Shown here in pieces: positions 9,132 through 17,944 of a DNA stretch of 64,000 nucleotides. Made by a program: the position numbers and the translations under genes. The stretch spans positions 1-64,000 of the forward strand of contig NZ_JACZCQ010000011.1 in NCBI RefSeq assembly GCF_014904705.1, given 5' to 3'. The notes beneath the pieces are model-generated. The model had not been told where the DNA came from and searched no databases. It was given only the letters and a program-made list of their open reading frames with translations. Position 1 is the stretch's first letter. Every line of letters begins with the position of its first letter. The stretch comes from Nisaea sediminum. Lineage in GTDB: Bacteria; Pseudomonadota; Alphaproteobacteria; Thalassobaculales; Thalassobaculaceae.

Positions 9132-9743
9132 TTACCGTCTCTCTCCGACGGTGACGTGGCAACCCTCGACATGATCATCGACCATACCCATGGCCTGCAT
9201 GAATGCGTAACAGGTGGTCGGGCCGACAAAGCTCCAGCCGCGTTTCTTCAGGTCCTTGGAGAGTGCTGTCGATTCCGGTGACATCGTGATCTGCCGAAGT
9301 GCGGCATAGTCGAGCCGCTGGAGGCCGCGGTCCTGCGCCCGAAACTGCCAGACGTAGTCGGAGAGCGAACCCTCCTTCTCGATCAGCTCGATCGCGCGGC
9401 GCGCGTTGTTGATCGTCGAGACGATCTTGCCACGGTGCCGGATGATGCCGGCATCCTGCACGCAGCGCTCGATATCGGCCTCCCCGAACGCGGCCACCTT
9501 CTCGATCTCGAAATTTGCGAAGGCCGCTCGGAAGTTCTCCCGCTTGCGCAGGATGGTCAGCCAGGAGAGACCGGACTGGAAGCCCTCGAGGCAAATCTTC
9601 TCGATCAGGGTTCGGTCGTCCCGAACCCGTTGCCCCCATTCCGTGTCGTGATAGTGCCGGTAAAGATCGTCGCCGGCGCACCACCAGCAGCGGGGCTTGC
9701 CGTCCGCTTCCCGGACCAGGCCGTTCTCGTGTTCGATGGCCAC
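9132..9743 (-). CDS. tag: DNA-3-methyladenine glycosylase I
   Basis: The product has 203 residues, matching Tag in length and content. The N-terminal zinc site is 'PRCWWCAGDDLYRHYHDTEW', the helix-hairpin region contains 'GFQSGLSWLTILRKRE', and the C-terminal zinc ligands lie in 'DDHVEGCHV'. Tag excises 3-methyladenine from alkylated DNA in base excision repair. Its location is odd: it lies between isovaleryl-CoA dehydrogenase (13-base gap) and the Rid gene, inside a catabolic unit, on the same strand and without an evident promoter of its own. Confidence 0.95.
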   Translation of the reverse strand: MAIEHENGLVREADGKPRCWWCAGDDLYRHYHDTEWGQRVRDDRTLIEKICLEGFQSGLSWLTILRKRENFRAAFANFEIEKVAAFGEADIERCVQDAGIIRHRGKIVSTINNARRAIELIEKEGSLSDYVWQFRAQDRGLQRLDYAALRQITMSPESTALSKDLKKRGWSFVGPTTCYAFMQAMGMVDDHVEGCHVTVGERR

Positions 9744-9756
9744 GCGGCCCTCCCCG

Positions 9757-10929
9757 TCAGGCGGTTTCCTTGAACAGCTCGCGGCCGATCAGCATGCGCC
9801 GGATCTCACTGGTTCCCGCGCCGATCTCGTAGAGCTTGGCGTCGCGCAGCAGGCGGCCCGTCGCGGTCTCGTTGATGTAGCCCGTACCGCCGAGGCACTG
9901 GATCGCTTCCAGCGCCATCCAGGTCGCCTTTTCCGCCGCGTAAAGAATCGCGCCGGCCGCGTCCTTGCGGGTCACCTCGCCACGGTCGCAGGCCTTGGCG
10001 ACCGCATAGACATAGGCCTTTGCAGAATTCATCGTCACATACATGTCGGCGATCTTGCCCTGCATGAGCTGGAACTCGCCGATCGGCTTGCCGAACTGCT
10101 TGCGCTCGTGGATGTAGGGCACGACGATGTCCATGCAGGCCTGCATGATGCCGAGCGATCCGGCGGCCAGCACCGCGCGCTCGTAGTCGAGACCGCTCAT
10201 CAGCACCCGGACGCCGCCGTTCAGCTTGCCGAGAACGTTCTCCTCCGGCACCTCGCAATCCTCGAACACCAGCTCACAGGTGTTCGAGCCGCGCATGCCG
10301 AGCTTGTCCAGCTTCTGCGCCGTAGAGAACCCCTTGAAGCCCTTCTCGATCAGAAAGGCGGTGATCCCGTGCTGATGCGCGTCCGGATCGGTCTTGGCGT
10401 AGACCACCAGCGTGTCGGCATCGGGACCGTTGGTGATCCACATCTTGTTGCCGTTGAGGACGTAGCGGTCGCCTTTCTTCACGGCGCGCAATTTCATCGA
10501 AACCACGTCTGAACCGGCGCCGGGCTCGCTCATCGCCAGCGCGCCAACATTCTCGCCCGAGATCAGCTTCGGCAGGTACTTCCGCCTCTGCGCCTCCGTG
10601 CCGTTGAGGCGGATCTGGTTGACGCAGAGATTGGAGTGGGCGCCGTAGCTGAGCCCGACCGAGGCGGACGCACGGCTGATCTCCTCCATAGCGACGGAAT
10701 GTTCGAGATAGCCCATGCCCGCGCCGCCATATTCCTCGTCGACCGTGACGCCGAGCACGCCGAGAGCACCGAGCTTCGGCCAGAGATCCATCGGGAACTC
10801 GTTCGTCCGATCGATCTCCGCGGCGCGCGGCGCGATTTCGTCCGCCGAGAAAGAGCGTACCGCATCGCGCAGCATGTCGGCGGTCTCGCCCAGATCGTAA
10901 TTCAGGGACGGAATATCGTTCGGGATCAT
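9757..10929 (-). CDS. liuA: Isovaleryl-CoA dehydrogenase
   Basis: The product has 390 residues with the three acyl-CoA dehydrogenase domains in order: N-helical, middle beta ([34 protein letters not shown]) and C-helical. The catalytic glutamate lies in '[12 protein letters not shown]', at the helix-G position typical of isovaleryl-CoA dehydrogenases. Straight-chain enzymes carry the base on a different loop. The C-terminal '[20 protein letters not shown]' is also standard for the family. It oxidises isovaleryl-CoA to 3-methylcrotonyl-CoA, passing electrons to ETF. It follows the thioesterase gene by 33 bases and precedes tag by 13. Confidence 0.95.
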   Translation of the reverse strand: MIPNDIPSLNYDLGETADMLRDAVRSFSADEIAPRAAEIDRTNEFPMDLWPKLGALGVLGVTVDEEYGGAGMGYLEHSVAMEEISRASASVGLSYGAHSNLCVNQIRLNGTEAQRRKYLPKLISGENVGALAMSEPGAGSDVVSMKLRAVKKGDRYVLNGNKMWITNGPDADTLVVYAKTDPDAHQHGITAFLIEKGFKGFSTAQKLDKLGMRGSNTCELVFEDCEVPEENVLGKLNGGVRVLMSGLDYERAVLAAGSLGIMQACMDIVVPYIHERKQFGKPIGEFQLMQGKIADMYVTMNSAKAYVYAVAKACDRGEVTRKDAAGAILYAAEKATWMALEAIQCLGGTGYINETATGRLLRDAKLYEIGAGTSEIRRMLIGRELFKETA

Positions 10930-10962
10930 CCTCTGTTTCCTCCGCTACGGATCTTTGTCCGC

Positions 10963-11424
10963 TCAGTAGACATTGGGGCCGTCGTCGCGGCCATGCATCA
11001 GCATCAGGGTACCGAGGGCGGTGGCGACCAGCTTCTCGACCCCGCCTTTCTCGACATGAATATCGGCCTGGCAGACCACCAGCGAACGCCCGGGACGGAC
11101 GACCTTCGCCCGCGCAACCAGCCGCTCCCCGTCGCCGGGCGAAACGATGTTCATCTTGTATTCGACGGTGAGGATGCTGGCATCGGCGGGGGCGAGCGTA
11201 AAGGCGGCATAGCCGCAGACATTGTCCGCCAGCGTTCCGATCACGCCGCCATGGAAGAAGCCGTGCTGCTGGGTCAGCTCCTCGCGGTACGGCAGTACGA
11301 TCTCGCAGCTTCCGGCCTCCACCGCCGTAAGTTCGGCGCCGATATGCGTCATGAAGGCTTGCCGGGCGAAACTCTCGCGCACGCGGGCGGCGAAGTCGGG
11401 GTTGGGGGTGCGGAGCGCGTTCAT
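10963..11424 (-). CDS. PaaI-type hotdog thioesterase
   Basis: The product has 153 residues from the ATG at 11424 (MNALRTPNP). The frame is open 30 bases further to 11454, but that would place the LiuR palindrome inside the coding region; a GAGAAAA stretch precedes the chosen ATG. 'GFFHGGVIGTLADNVCGYAA' is the hotdog-fold active-site helix (HGGxxxxLxD), as in PaaI/YbgC-type acyl-CoA thioesterases. It may release CoA when acyl-CoA intermediates accumulate. It is the first structural gene after the regulator, with the palindrome at 11434-11451 just before it. Confidence 0.85.
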   Translation of the reverse strand: MNALRTPNPDFAARVRESFARQAFMTHIGAELTAVEAGSCEIVLPYREELTQQHGFFHGGVIGTLADNVCGYAAFTLAPADASILTVEYKMNIVSPGDGERLVARAKVVRPGRSLVVCQADIHVEKGGVEKLVATALGTLMLMHGRDDGPNVY

Positions 11425-11433
11425 GATTTTCTC

Positions 11434-11451
11434 ATTGACGTTAACGTCAAT
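11434..11451. promoter_or_regulatory. LiuR operator candidate 1 (perfect palindrome)
   Basis: ATTGACGTTAACGTCAAT is an 18-base perfect palindrome, 9 bases before the thioesterase start and overlapping the liuR stop codon (11447-11449). It shares its arms with the palindrome before liuR. MerR-family LiuR regulators are known to bind similar TTGACGT/ACGTCAA dyads. Binding here is inferred. Confidence 0.75.
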
Positions 11452-11839
11452 CATTTCCGTCTTTGGACAGATCCGTCAATGTCTGAATGCAACTCGCCTC
11501 GACGGCATCGAGCTCCTCGAGAATAGCAGTCAGCTCCCGCACCTGCTCCTGCAGCTTCGCGCGCCGCGCGCGCAACTTGCCGAGGAGCAGCAGGATCTGC
11601 CGTTCCTCCCCGCGTTCCGCATCGTAGAGGTCGATGATCTCCCGGATTTCCTCGAGTGCGAGGCCCAGCCTTCGTCCGCGTGCGATGAGCCCAAGGCGCA
11701 CCCGGTCGCGCTGACTGAAGATCCGAGTCCGGCCGCGCCGCGATGGCGCGATCAGGCCAATGGCTTCATAATGGCGGATCGCCCTGGTGGTCAGGTCGAA
11801 CTCGCGCGCAAGATCCGCCGTGGTGATTTCCTTTAGCAT
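11447..11839 (-). CDS. liuR: MerR-family regulator of leucine/isovalerate catabolism
   Basis: The product has 130 residues. The N-terminal winged helix-turn-helix reads 'TTADLAREFDLTTRAIRHYE' and continues 'GLIAPSRRGRTRIFSQRD'. A long coiled-coil dimerisation helix (about residues 80-115, Arg/Glu/Leu-rich) follows. It lacks the vicinal cysteines of metal-sensing MerR proteins, fitting the LiuR branch that responds to a branched-chain acyl-CoA. It sits between two near-identical palindromes, one upstream of itself and one upstream of the catabolic genes. It therefore probably regulates both itself and the liu unit. The ligand is inferred from family and context. Confidence 0.85.
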   Translation of the reverse strand: MLKEITTADLAREFDLTTRAIRHYEAIGLIAPSRRGRTRIFSQRDRVRLGLIARGRRLGLALEEIREIIDLYDAERGEERQILLLLGKLRARRAKLQEQVRELTAILEELDAVEASCIQTLTDLSKDGND

Positions 11840-11855
11840 GAGGAAAACCAGATCA

Positions 11856-11879
11856 CCGATTGACGTTTACGTCAATCGG
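11856..11879. promoter_or_regulatory. LiuR operator candidate 2 upstream of liuR
   Basis: A 24-base dyad with arms CCGATTGACGT and ACGTCAATCGG and a single mismatch at the centre lies 16 bases before the liuR start and just after the mgtE stop. Its core ATTGACGTTTACGTCAAT differs from operator 1 at one base. This points to autoregulation of liuR. Confidence 0.75.
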
Positions 11880-11884
11880 CAAGG

Positions 11885-13420
11885 CTACATAAGGAAGACG
11901 GCAGCGAGTCCGAGGAATGTGAAAAACCCGACCACGTCCGTGACCGTGGTCAGGAACACGGTCGAGGCCACCGCCGGGTCGATCTTGAAGCGCTCGAGGG
12001 TGATCGGAATCAGCGTGCCGGAGAGCCCGGCGACGAAAAGATTGATCAGCATGGCGAAGGCAAGGACCGCGGCGATCTGGGGGTCGCCGAACCAGGCCCA
12101 GCAGACCGCAGCGGCGATGAGCGCGAACATGATCCCGTTCAGCGAACCGACGGTCATTTCCTTCAGCACGAACTTAAGCGCGTTGGTCGAGCTCAGCTCG
12201 CGCATGGACAGCGCGCGGACGGCAACGGTCAGGGTCTGGGTGCCGGCATTGCCGCCCATCGAGGCGACGATCGGCATCAGGACCGCGAGCGCCACGATCT
12301 TCTCGATCGTGGTCTCGAAGGCGCCGATCACACCGGAGGCGACGACGGCAGTCACCAGATTCACTGCCAGCCAGGAAAACCGGCTGCGCGTGGTGCTGAA
12401 GAGACTACCGTGCAGGTCGTCGTTCGCGACACCGCCGAGGCGCAGAATGTCCTCCTCCGCCTCCTCGTTCATGACGTCGACGACGTCATCCACCGTAATC
12501 ATGCCGAGCAGCCGGTCGTTCGCGTCAACCACCGGCGCCGAAACGAGACCGTACTGGCGGAACAGCAGCGCCACGTCTTCCTGGTCCATCACCACCGGAA
12601 CCCGGTGGAAGTCGGTCTGCATGATGTCCTCGACGAGCACCGGCCGTTTGCTCCGGAGCAACCGGCTCAGCGACAGCTTGCCGAGCGGGCGGCGGGCCGG
12701 ATCTATGACGAAGATGTCGTAGAAGGAGTTCGGCAGCGCCGCATTGGTACGCAGGAAGTCGATAGTCTGGCCGACCGTCCAGTGCTCCGGCACGGTCACC
12801 AGCTCACGCTGCATCAGACGCCCAGCGGATTCCTCTTCATATGTGAGGCCCTCTTCGACGATCGCCCGATCGCGCTCCGGCAGAGAATCGAGCAGCCGCG
12901 CCTGATCCTCTTCATCCAGTTCCCCGAGAATTCCGACCGCATCGTCCGATTCGAGTTTCTGGAAGGCGGCGCGAAGGACTTCCTCGTCGAGCAGCGGGAT
13001 GACCTCTTCGCGCACCCGGTCGTCGAGATAGGTCAGGGTCTCGGGATCGAAGTAGCGCCCCAGGACCGTAACGAGCCGCTCCCGGGCCTTGCCCGAATAG
13101 CGCTCGATCAGGTCCGCATGGTCGGCAGCGTGGAGCGGGCGGACCAGTCGGTAGAGCTGACGCGGATTGTCTTCGGAAAGCGCCTGTGCGACCTCGCGCT
13201 CAAGCTCCGGCGTCAGGCCGTAGAGCTTCGAGGCGGCGACGCTGTCATAAACCGCCAGCTCCTGTTCGAGATGGCGGATCTTGCGCTTGAGCTTCTTCTG
13301 CTTGCGTTTCGCCCGGCGCGCCTTCTCGGCCTTCTGACCGGCATTGGACAGCTTTTCCGATTCGGTCGCGGCCACGGGCTCGTCCGGCGCCTCCGGTCCG
13401 TTCGGGCTGTCGACCGCCAT
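11885..13420 (-). CDS. mgtE: Magnesium transporter MgtE
   Basis: The product has 511 residues, with an N-terminal charged, lysine-rich coiled segment of about 60 residues that is longer than in bacterial prototypes. The cytoplasmic MgtE N-domain follows ('DDAVGILGELDEEDQARLLD', superhelical). Two CBS domains come next (VPEHWTVGQTIDFLR; 'FRQYGLVSAPVVDANDRLLG'). Five membrane helices close the protein, with the pore motif region 'MPIVASMGGNAGTQTLTVAV'. It mediates Mg2+ entry, gated by cytosolic Mg2+ through the N and CBS domains. It is translated 4 bases after the malic enzyme gene (13425), so the two are probably co-transcribed. An AAGGGA sequence precedes the ATG. Confidence 0.93.
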   Translation of the reverse strand: MAVDSPNGPEAPDEPVAATESEKLSNAGQKAEKARRAKRKQKKLKRKIRHLEQELAVYDSVAASKLYGLTPELEREVAQALSEDNPRQLYRLVRPLHAADHADLIERYSGKARERLVTVLGRYFDPETLTYLDDRVREEVIPLLDEEVLRAAFQKLESDDAVGILGELDEEDQARLLDSLPERDRAIVEEGLTYEEESAGRLMQRELVTVPEHWTVGQTIDFLRTNAALPNSFYDIFVIDPARRPLGKLSLSRLLRSKRPVLVEDIMQTDFHRVPVVMDQEDVALLFRQYGLVSAPVVDANDRLLGMITVDDVVDVMNEEAEEDILRLGGVANDDLHGSLFSTTRSRFSWLAVNLVTAVVASGVIGAFETTIEKIVALAVLMPIVASMGGNAGTQTLTVAVRALSMRELSSTNALKFVLKEMTVGSLNGIMFALIAAAVCWAWFGDPQIAAVLAFAMLINLFVAGLSGTLIPITLERFKIDPAVASTVFLTTVTDVVGFFTFLGLAAVFLM

Positions 13421-13424
13421 GGCG

Positions 13425-15713
13425 CTATCCCTTTCTGGCGCGTGCGCTGTGATGTGCCTGAGCGTCGACGACCGCGACGGTCGCCAAATTCACGATCCCG
13501 CGCACCGTGACCGACGAGGTCAGGATATGCATGGGATAGGCGGTCCCGAGCAGCATCGGCCCGACGGAAAGCCCGCGTCCGAGCGTCTTCAGCAGGTTGA
13601 ACGAGATGTTCGCCGCATCGATGCTCGGCATGACGAGCAGGTTCGCAGCACCTGTCAGACCCGCTTTCGGGAAGGCGCGCTCGCGGATCGATTCGGACAT
13701 CGCGGCGTCGGCATGCATTTCGCCCTCGATCTCGATGTCCGGGTAGGCCTTCTTCAAGCCAGCGACGGACTCCCGCATTCGGACCGCCGATTCCAGGTTC
13801 GAGGAGCCGAAATTGGAATGGGACAGCAAGGCCACCTTCGGCTCGATCCCGAAGCTGCGGACTTCCGTCGCCGCCAGCCCGACCATCTCGATAAGATCGG
13901 ACGCCGACGGCTTCGGATTGACGTGCGTGTCGAGGATGAAAACCGGCCCCTGCGGCATGATCAGGAGACTCAGCGCCGCGCACCGGTGTACGCCGGGACG
14001 CGGCCCGATCACGTCAATGACCTCGAGCAGATGGTCGCGCCAGCGGCCGATCGCGCCGCAGATACCGGCATCCGCTTCGCCGCGGCAAACCATGACCGAC
14101 GAGATTGCCGTCGGCCGGTTCCGCATGATCTGGCGGGCTCGGTCCGGCGAGACCCCTCGGCGCGCCATCATGTCGTGATAGGTGTCGGCGAAGCTGTCGA
14201 GCCGGTCGTCATTCTGCATATCGACGATCTCGATATCGACGCCAGGCTTCATCCTGAGATGCAGTTCCTCGATTTTCTGCGCGATCACGGCGCCGCGCCC
14301 GATGAGAATCGGCCGGGCGATTCCCTCGTCGAGTACCGTCTGGGCGGCACGCAGGATACGGTCCTCTTCCCCTTCGGCGAACGCCACCCTCTTCGGGTCC
14401 TTTTTCGCCGCGAGCGCCATCGGCCGCATCACCTGGCCGGAGCGGTAGACGAACTGGCTGAGCTTCTCGTGGTACCAGCCGAAATCCTCGAGCGGCATGG
14501 TGGCGACGCCGCTGTCCATCGCCGCCTTCGCGACGCGGGGCGCGATTTCGAGAATCAGGCGCGGATCGAACGGTTTCGGGATCAAATATTCGGGCCCGAA
14601 GGACGGCGCTTCACCACCATAGGCGCTCGCGACCACATCCGAGACTTCCTGTTGGGCCAGATCGGCGATCGCCTCGACCGCGGCGATCTTCATCTCCTCG
14701 TTGATCGTCGTCGCGCCGACATCGAGTGCGCCTCGGAAGATGTAGGGGAAGCAGAGAACGTTGTTCACCTGATTCGGATAGTCCGAGCGCCCGGTACAGA
14801 TCACCGCATCGGGACGCACATCGCGGACATCTTCCGGGGTGATTTCCGGGTCGGGGTTGGCGAGCGCGAGGACCAGCGGCCTCGGCGCCATCTTCTTGAC
14901 CATGTCCTGCTTCAGGACCCCCGGCGCCGACAGTCCGAGGAACACGTCGGCACCGTCGATCACCTCGCCCAGCTTGCGGGCCTCGGTCTCCCGGGCGAAG
15001 GGCTCCAGATGCGGGTTCATCGCCGAGCGGCCCTTGTAGACCACGCCGTCGATGTCGGTGACGAAGATGTTCTCGTACTTGACCCCCATGGTCACCAGCA
15101 GCTTCAGGCAGGCCAGCGCGGCCGCGCCGGCGCCGGAGGTGACCAGCTTGATGTCCTCCATCTTCTTGTCGACGCAGCGCAGGCCGCTCAGAATCGCCGC
15201 CGCGACGATGATCGCGGTGCCGTGCTGATCGTCATGGAAGACCGGAATGTTCATCCTGGCGCGGAGCTTCTCCTCGATCTCGAAGCATTCCGGCGCCTTG
15301 ATGTCCTCGAGATTGATGCCGCCGAAGGTCGGCTCGAGCGCCGCGACGACGTCGCAGAACTTGTCGACCTCAAGCGCGTCGACCTCGAGGTCGAACACAT
15401 CGATATAGGCGAATTTCTTGAACAGGACCGCCTTGCCCTCCATCACCGGCTTGGAGGCGAGCGGCCCGATATTCCCGAGACCGAGCACCGCCGTGCCGTT
15501 GGTGACCACGGCAACCAGATTGCCGCGGGCGGTGAGGTTGCGAACTTCGGAAGGATCCTCGGCGATCGCGGTGCAGGCATAGGCAACGCCCGGGGAATAG
15601 GCGAGCGACAGGTCGCGCTGCGTGGCCAGAGGCTTGGTCGCTTCGACCGTCAGCTTTCCGGGCCTCGGATACTTATGGAAATAGAGTGCTGCTTCCTTCA
15701 GTCCTTCAGCCAC
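13425..15713 (-). CDS. maeB: NADP-dependent malic enzyme with phosphotransacetylase-like domain
   Basis: The product has 762 residues, the size of the large bacterial MaeB. The N-terminal half carries malic enzyme motifs: '[15 protein letters not shown]', '[20 protein letters not shown]', '[10 protein letters not shown]' and the dinucleotide-binding '[17 protein letters not shown]'. The C-terminal ~320 residues resemble phosphate acetyltransferase ('[20 protein letters not shown]'; '[20 protein letters not shown]') and in MaeB have a regulatory role. It converts malate to pyruvate, CO2 and NADPH. The start is a GTG at 15713. It is followed directly by mgtE, and tRNA-Leu lies upstream on the same strand. 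Confidence 0.95.
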   Translation of the reverse strand: MAEGLKEAALYFHKYPRPGKLTVEATKPLATQRDLSLAYSPGVAYACTAIAEDPSEVRNLTARGNLVAVVTNGTAVLGLGNIGPLASKPVMEGKAVLFKKFAYIDVFDLEVDALEVDKFCDVVAALEPTFGGINLEDIKAPECFEIEEKLRARMNIPVFHDDQHGTAIIVAAAILSGLRCVDKKMEDIKLVTSGAGAAALACLKLLVTMGVKYENIFVTDIDGVVYKGRSAMNPHLEPFARETEARKLGEVIDGADVFLGLSAPGVLKQDMVKKMAPRPLVLALANPDPEITPEDVRDVRPDAVICTGRSDYPNQVNNVLCFPYIFRGALDVGATTINEEMKIAAVEAIADLAQQEVSDVVASAYGGEAPSFGPEYLIPKPFDPRLILEIAPRVAKAAMDSGVATMPLEDFGWYHEKLSQFVYRSGQVMRPMALAAKKDPKRVAFAEGEEDRILRAAQTVLDEGIARPILIGRGAVIAQKIEELHLRMKPGVDIEIVDMQNDDRLDSFADTYHDMMARRGVSPDRARQIMRNRPTAISSVMVCRGEADAGICGAIGRWRDHLLEVIDVIGPRPGVHRCAALSLLIMPQGPVFILDTHVNPKPSASDLIEMVGLAATEVRSFGIEPKVALLSHSNFGSSNLESAVRMRESVAGLKKAYPDIEIEGEMHADAAMSESIRERAFPKAGLTGAANLLVMPSIDAANISFNLLKTLGRGLSVGPMLLGTAYPMHILTSSVTVRGIVNLATVAVVDAQAHHSARARKG

Positions 15714-15825
15714 AATGGCTCTCCCCGATCAGGTCTGCATCGCCATTGGATAGCCGCCAACGGCCGCGAACGCCACAGCAGAAATGGCGCCCGGAGGCGA
15801 TTAAGTCATTATGATCAGAGAGAGA

Positions 15826-15912
15826 TGGTGCGGTCGAGAAGACTCGAACTTCCACCCGTGTTACCGGACAGCGACCTCAACGCTGCGCGTCTACCAATTC
15901 CGCCACGACCGC
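15826..15912 (-). tRNA. tRNA-Leu (anticodon GAG), CCA encoded
   Basis: On the minus strand the 5' arm GCGGTCG (ending at 15912) pairs with CGACCGC at 15830-15836, followed by discriminator A and an encoded CCA (15826-15828). The anticodon loop TTGAGGT gives anticodon GAG at 15876-15878. A short class II variable arm (around GTCCGGTAACACGG) and the T-loop GTTCGAGTC are visible. The total length of 87 bases fits a leucine tRNA. GAG reads CUU/CUC codons. Confidence 0.95.
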
Positions 15913-16047
15913 ACGATATATGGCTTGTGAAGGCTTGCGCCTTCGGGATGCGGGGGAGTAGCAAATCCCTCGGAGCTGATCAAGTGGCATTATGCTGAAA
16001 AAGTTGATCGAACGAAAAAATTACCTTCTGCAGGACGAGTGAGGAAC

Positions 16048-16737
16048 ATGGACGTTGAATGGCGGGTATCTGACCGGCCGGTCGCCTATCCGGAAGCGGT
16101 GGCCGAAATGGAAGCCCGCGCGGCGGCCATTCGCGACGGCAGTGCGCCGGAGCTTGTCTGGCTGCTGGAACACCCGCCGCTCTACACCGCCGGCACCAGC
16201 GCCAACGCCGCCGACCTGCTGCAGCCGGACCGCTTCCCGGTCTATGAGGCCGGGCGCGGAGGCCAGTATACCTATCATGGCCCCGGGCAGCGGGTGGCCT
16301 ATGTCCTGCTCGACCTGAAGGCCCGCAAGCCCGATGTCCGCGCCTTCGTCCAGGCGCTGGAGGATTGGGTGATCCGGACGCTCGCCGCCTTCAACGTCAA
16401 AGGCGAACGACGCGACGGGCGCGTCGGCATCTGGGTTACGCGCGGAGACATCGGCGCGCCGAAGAAGGAGGACAAGATCGCCGCCATCGGCGTCCGCGTG
16501 CGGCGCTGGGTGTCCTTTCACGGGATCTCGATCAATGTCGAGCCGGAGCTCTCGCACTTCGAGGGCATCGTTCCCTGCGGCATCTCGGAACACGGCGTGA
16601 CCAGTCTGCACAACCTCGGTCAGCTCGCCTCCATGCCGGAGGTCGACATGGCGCTCCGCGAGTCCTTCGAAGGGGTTTTCGGGCCTGAGAGCGCGTTCGC
16701 ACGCCAGCCGTCAGCGGTGTCTGCCGCCGGTGCCTGA
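16048..16737 (+). CDS. lipB: Octanoyltransferase (lipoate biosynthesis)
   Basis: The product has 229 residues from the ATG at 16048. A GTG at 16039 would add three residues, and Shine-Dalgarno spacing does not settle the choice. '[20 protein letters not shown]' holds the conserved histidine region, '[18 protein letters not shown]' the catalytic lysine, and '[15 protein letters not shown]' the acyl-carrying cysteine. LipB moves octanoate from acyl carrier protein to lipoyl domains of 2-oxoacid dehydrogenases and the glycine cleavage system. Those enzymes include branched-chain 2-oxoacid dehydrogenase, which would feed the neighbouring leucine pathway. It stands alone, divergent from tRNA-Leu. 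Confidence 0.95.
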   Translation: MDVEWRVSDRPVAYPEAVAEMEARAAAIRDGSAPELVWLLEHPPLYTAGTSANAADLLQPDRFPVYEAGRGGQYTYHGPGQRVAYVLLDLKARKPDVRAFVQALEDWVIRTLAAFNVKGERRDGRVGIWVTRGDIGAPKKEDKIAAIGVRVRRWVSFHGISINVEPELSHFEGIVPCGISEHGVTSLHNLGQLASMPEVDMALRESFEGVFGPESAFARQPSAVSAAGA

Positions 16738-16835
16738 AGGGTTTTTCGGCCATTCCATCGAATTTCTCCTTAAAAAACGAAGAAAACTTTCGTACGGTGT
16801 GGCGACAGCCCTCTCCCCATCCACCCGGTGCTTTC

Positions 16836-17123
16836 GTGACGCAGCCTCGCCCCGATATCGTCCAGACCGTCCAGGACATGACGGAGGAGGAATGCGAGGT
16901 CTTTGACCTGCTGCTTCTCGGTCACGATCCGTCCGACCGCGGCGATCTTGAGATTTTCCTCTCCCGGGTGCGTTCACCGCTGTCCCAGATCCTGCTGCAA
17001 TTGATCGAGAAGGGCCTGATCCAGCGTGTCGAGAACAAAAAAGCAGCGACACAGCTTTCCGTGAACCCGGCGGCGGCGTGGTTTCTGGCCCCGCGTGAGG
17101 AACGTCAGCCGCGACCCGACTGA
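16836..17123 (+). CDS. Small hypothetical protein, possibly winged-helix
   Basis: The product has 95 residues if started at the GTG at 16836. An ATG at 16878 and a GTG at 16797 are alternatives and I cannot choose firmly. The C-terminal part, 'SQILLQLIEKGLIQRVENKK' followed by a short strand-like tail, has the helix-then-wing appearance of a small winged helix domain. I do not recognise a family. It lies between lipB and a convergent unknown gene. The acidic 'DMTEEECEVFDLLLLGHD' segment has a protein-like composition, which supports a real gene. Confidence 0.5.
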   Translation: MTQPRPDIVQTVQDMTEEECEVFDLLLLGHDPSDRGDLEIFLSRVRSPLSQILLQLIEKGLIQRVENKKAATQLSVNPAAAWFLAPREERQPRPD

Positions 17124-17128
17124 GACGT

Positions 17129-17557
17129 CTATCGGACGAGTTCGGCGAGGCCTCCGACGACCAGCTCGACGGCCCGGCGCGCCTCGCGCTCCAACGCAGC
17201 ATTTCCCGGACCGAAGTCAGCCAGAGTGACGGCGGGCAAAGGATCGTCTGCATGCAGCAGGTGATTGCGGCGGTTTCGCAGCCAGACATAATCGGCGCCG
17301 AACCGGATTTCGTTCTGGACCAGCCCGTTCAGGTCGTCCTGCTGCATTTCCGCATCCAGCGCCGCCTGGGCCAGGACCAGAACAGCCACCCAGGCACCGG
17401 ACGCGAAGCACAGACGCATCTCGTCGAACAAAGCGGCGGCCTGCGGCCCGAGATCCAGTCCGTCGCCGTCACTCTCCCGATCGACCAGCCGGTCGACCCA
17501 GGACAGGCGCTGACGCATCTCGGATTGCGAAGCGATTGCGCGGATCGGGGTCTGCAC
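17129..17557 (-). CDS. Hypothetical protein, mostly helical
   Basis: The product has 142 residues starting at a GTG (17557) preceded by a G-rich ribosome site. It is mainly alpha-helical by composition, with 'WVDRLVDRESDGDGLDLGPQ' near the N-terminus and 'VWLRNRRNHLLHADDPLPAV' near the middle. That second segment resembles the RxxxNxxxH type of small DUF4145/HEPN-like helices. This is only a resemblance; no catalytic claim is made. It follows acyP by 9 bases on the same strand, so it is probably translated from the same mRNA. Confidence 0.7.
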   Translation of the reverse strand: MQTPIRAIASQSEMRQRLSWVDRLVDRESDGDGLDLGPQAAALFDEMRLCFASGAWVAVLVLAQAALDAEMQQDDLNGLVQNEIRFGADYVWLRNRRNHLLHADDPLPAVTLADFGPGNAALEREARRAVELVVGGLAELVR

Positions 17558-17566
17558 GCCGCCCCC

Positions 17567-17863
17567 CTAGAGTGTCGGTCTTTGCTGGAAACCGGACTGG
17601 GCGGGAGGGTCCGTGTCGTCGAAACACGCAATCCCGGTCACCCGTGCCGCCGGCGGGCCGCTGCGGCAGGCCTCGATCATGGCGTCCACGCGCGCGGACG
17701 GCCCCGAGAATACCGCCTCCACCGTCCCGTCGCTGCGATTGCGGACCCAGCCGTCGAGCCCTGCCTCGCTCGCTTCCTTGACCGTCCAGCCACGATACCA
17801 CACGCCCTGAACCCGACCGGAGATCACCACCCGCACGGTTACCCTGGGAACATGTTCGCTCAT
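17567..17863 (-). CDS. acyP: Acylphosphatase
   Basis: The product has 98 residues, the normal size of acylphosphatase. The active-site loop 'VISGRVQGVWYRGWT' contains the conserved arginine, and 'GLDGWVRNRSDGTVEAVFSG' contains the catalytic asparagine (WVRN). The enzyme hydrolyses carboxyl-phosphate bonds such as those in acetyl phosphate and 1,3-bisphosphoglycerate. It lies downstream of the 17945-18934 gene on the same strand, with an 81-base gap that may hold its own start signals. Confidence 0.93.
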   Translation of the reverse strand: MSEHVPRVTVRVVISGRVQGVWYRGWTVKEASEAGLDGWVRNRSDGTVEAVFSGPSARVDAMIEACRSGPPAARVTGIACFDDTDPPAQSGFQQRPTL

Positions 17864-17944
17864 CAGCTTGGCGTCCGTCCGCTGCCTCTCGCTTCCGGAG
17901 ACCAGAGTTATCCGTTGCCGGCCGGCTTGTACAGGTCCACCGGC

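Noticed and set aside
15928-15943. GAAGGC/GCCTTC hairpin near tRNA-Leu considered as a terminator
   Set aside because: The 6-base stem is short and no T tract follows on either strand.
13344-15998. 884-residue plus-strand open frame
   Set aside because: Antisense to maeB and mgtE. Its product is Arg/His/Asp-rich low-complexity sequence of the kind produced opposite GC-rich genes, and it has no ribosome site or family motif.
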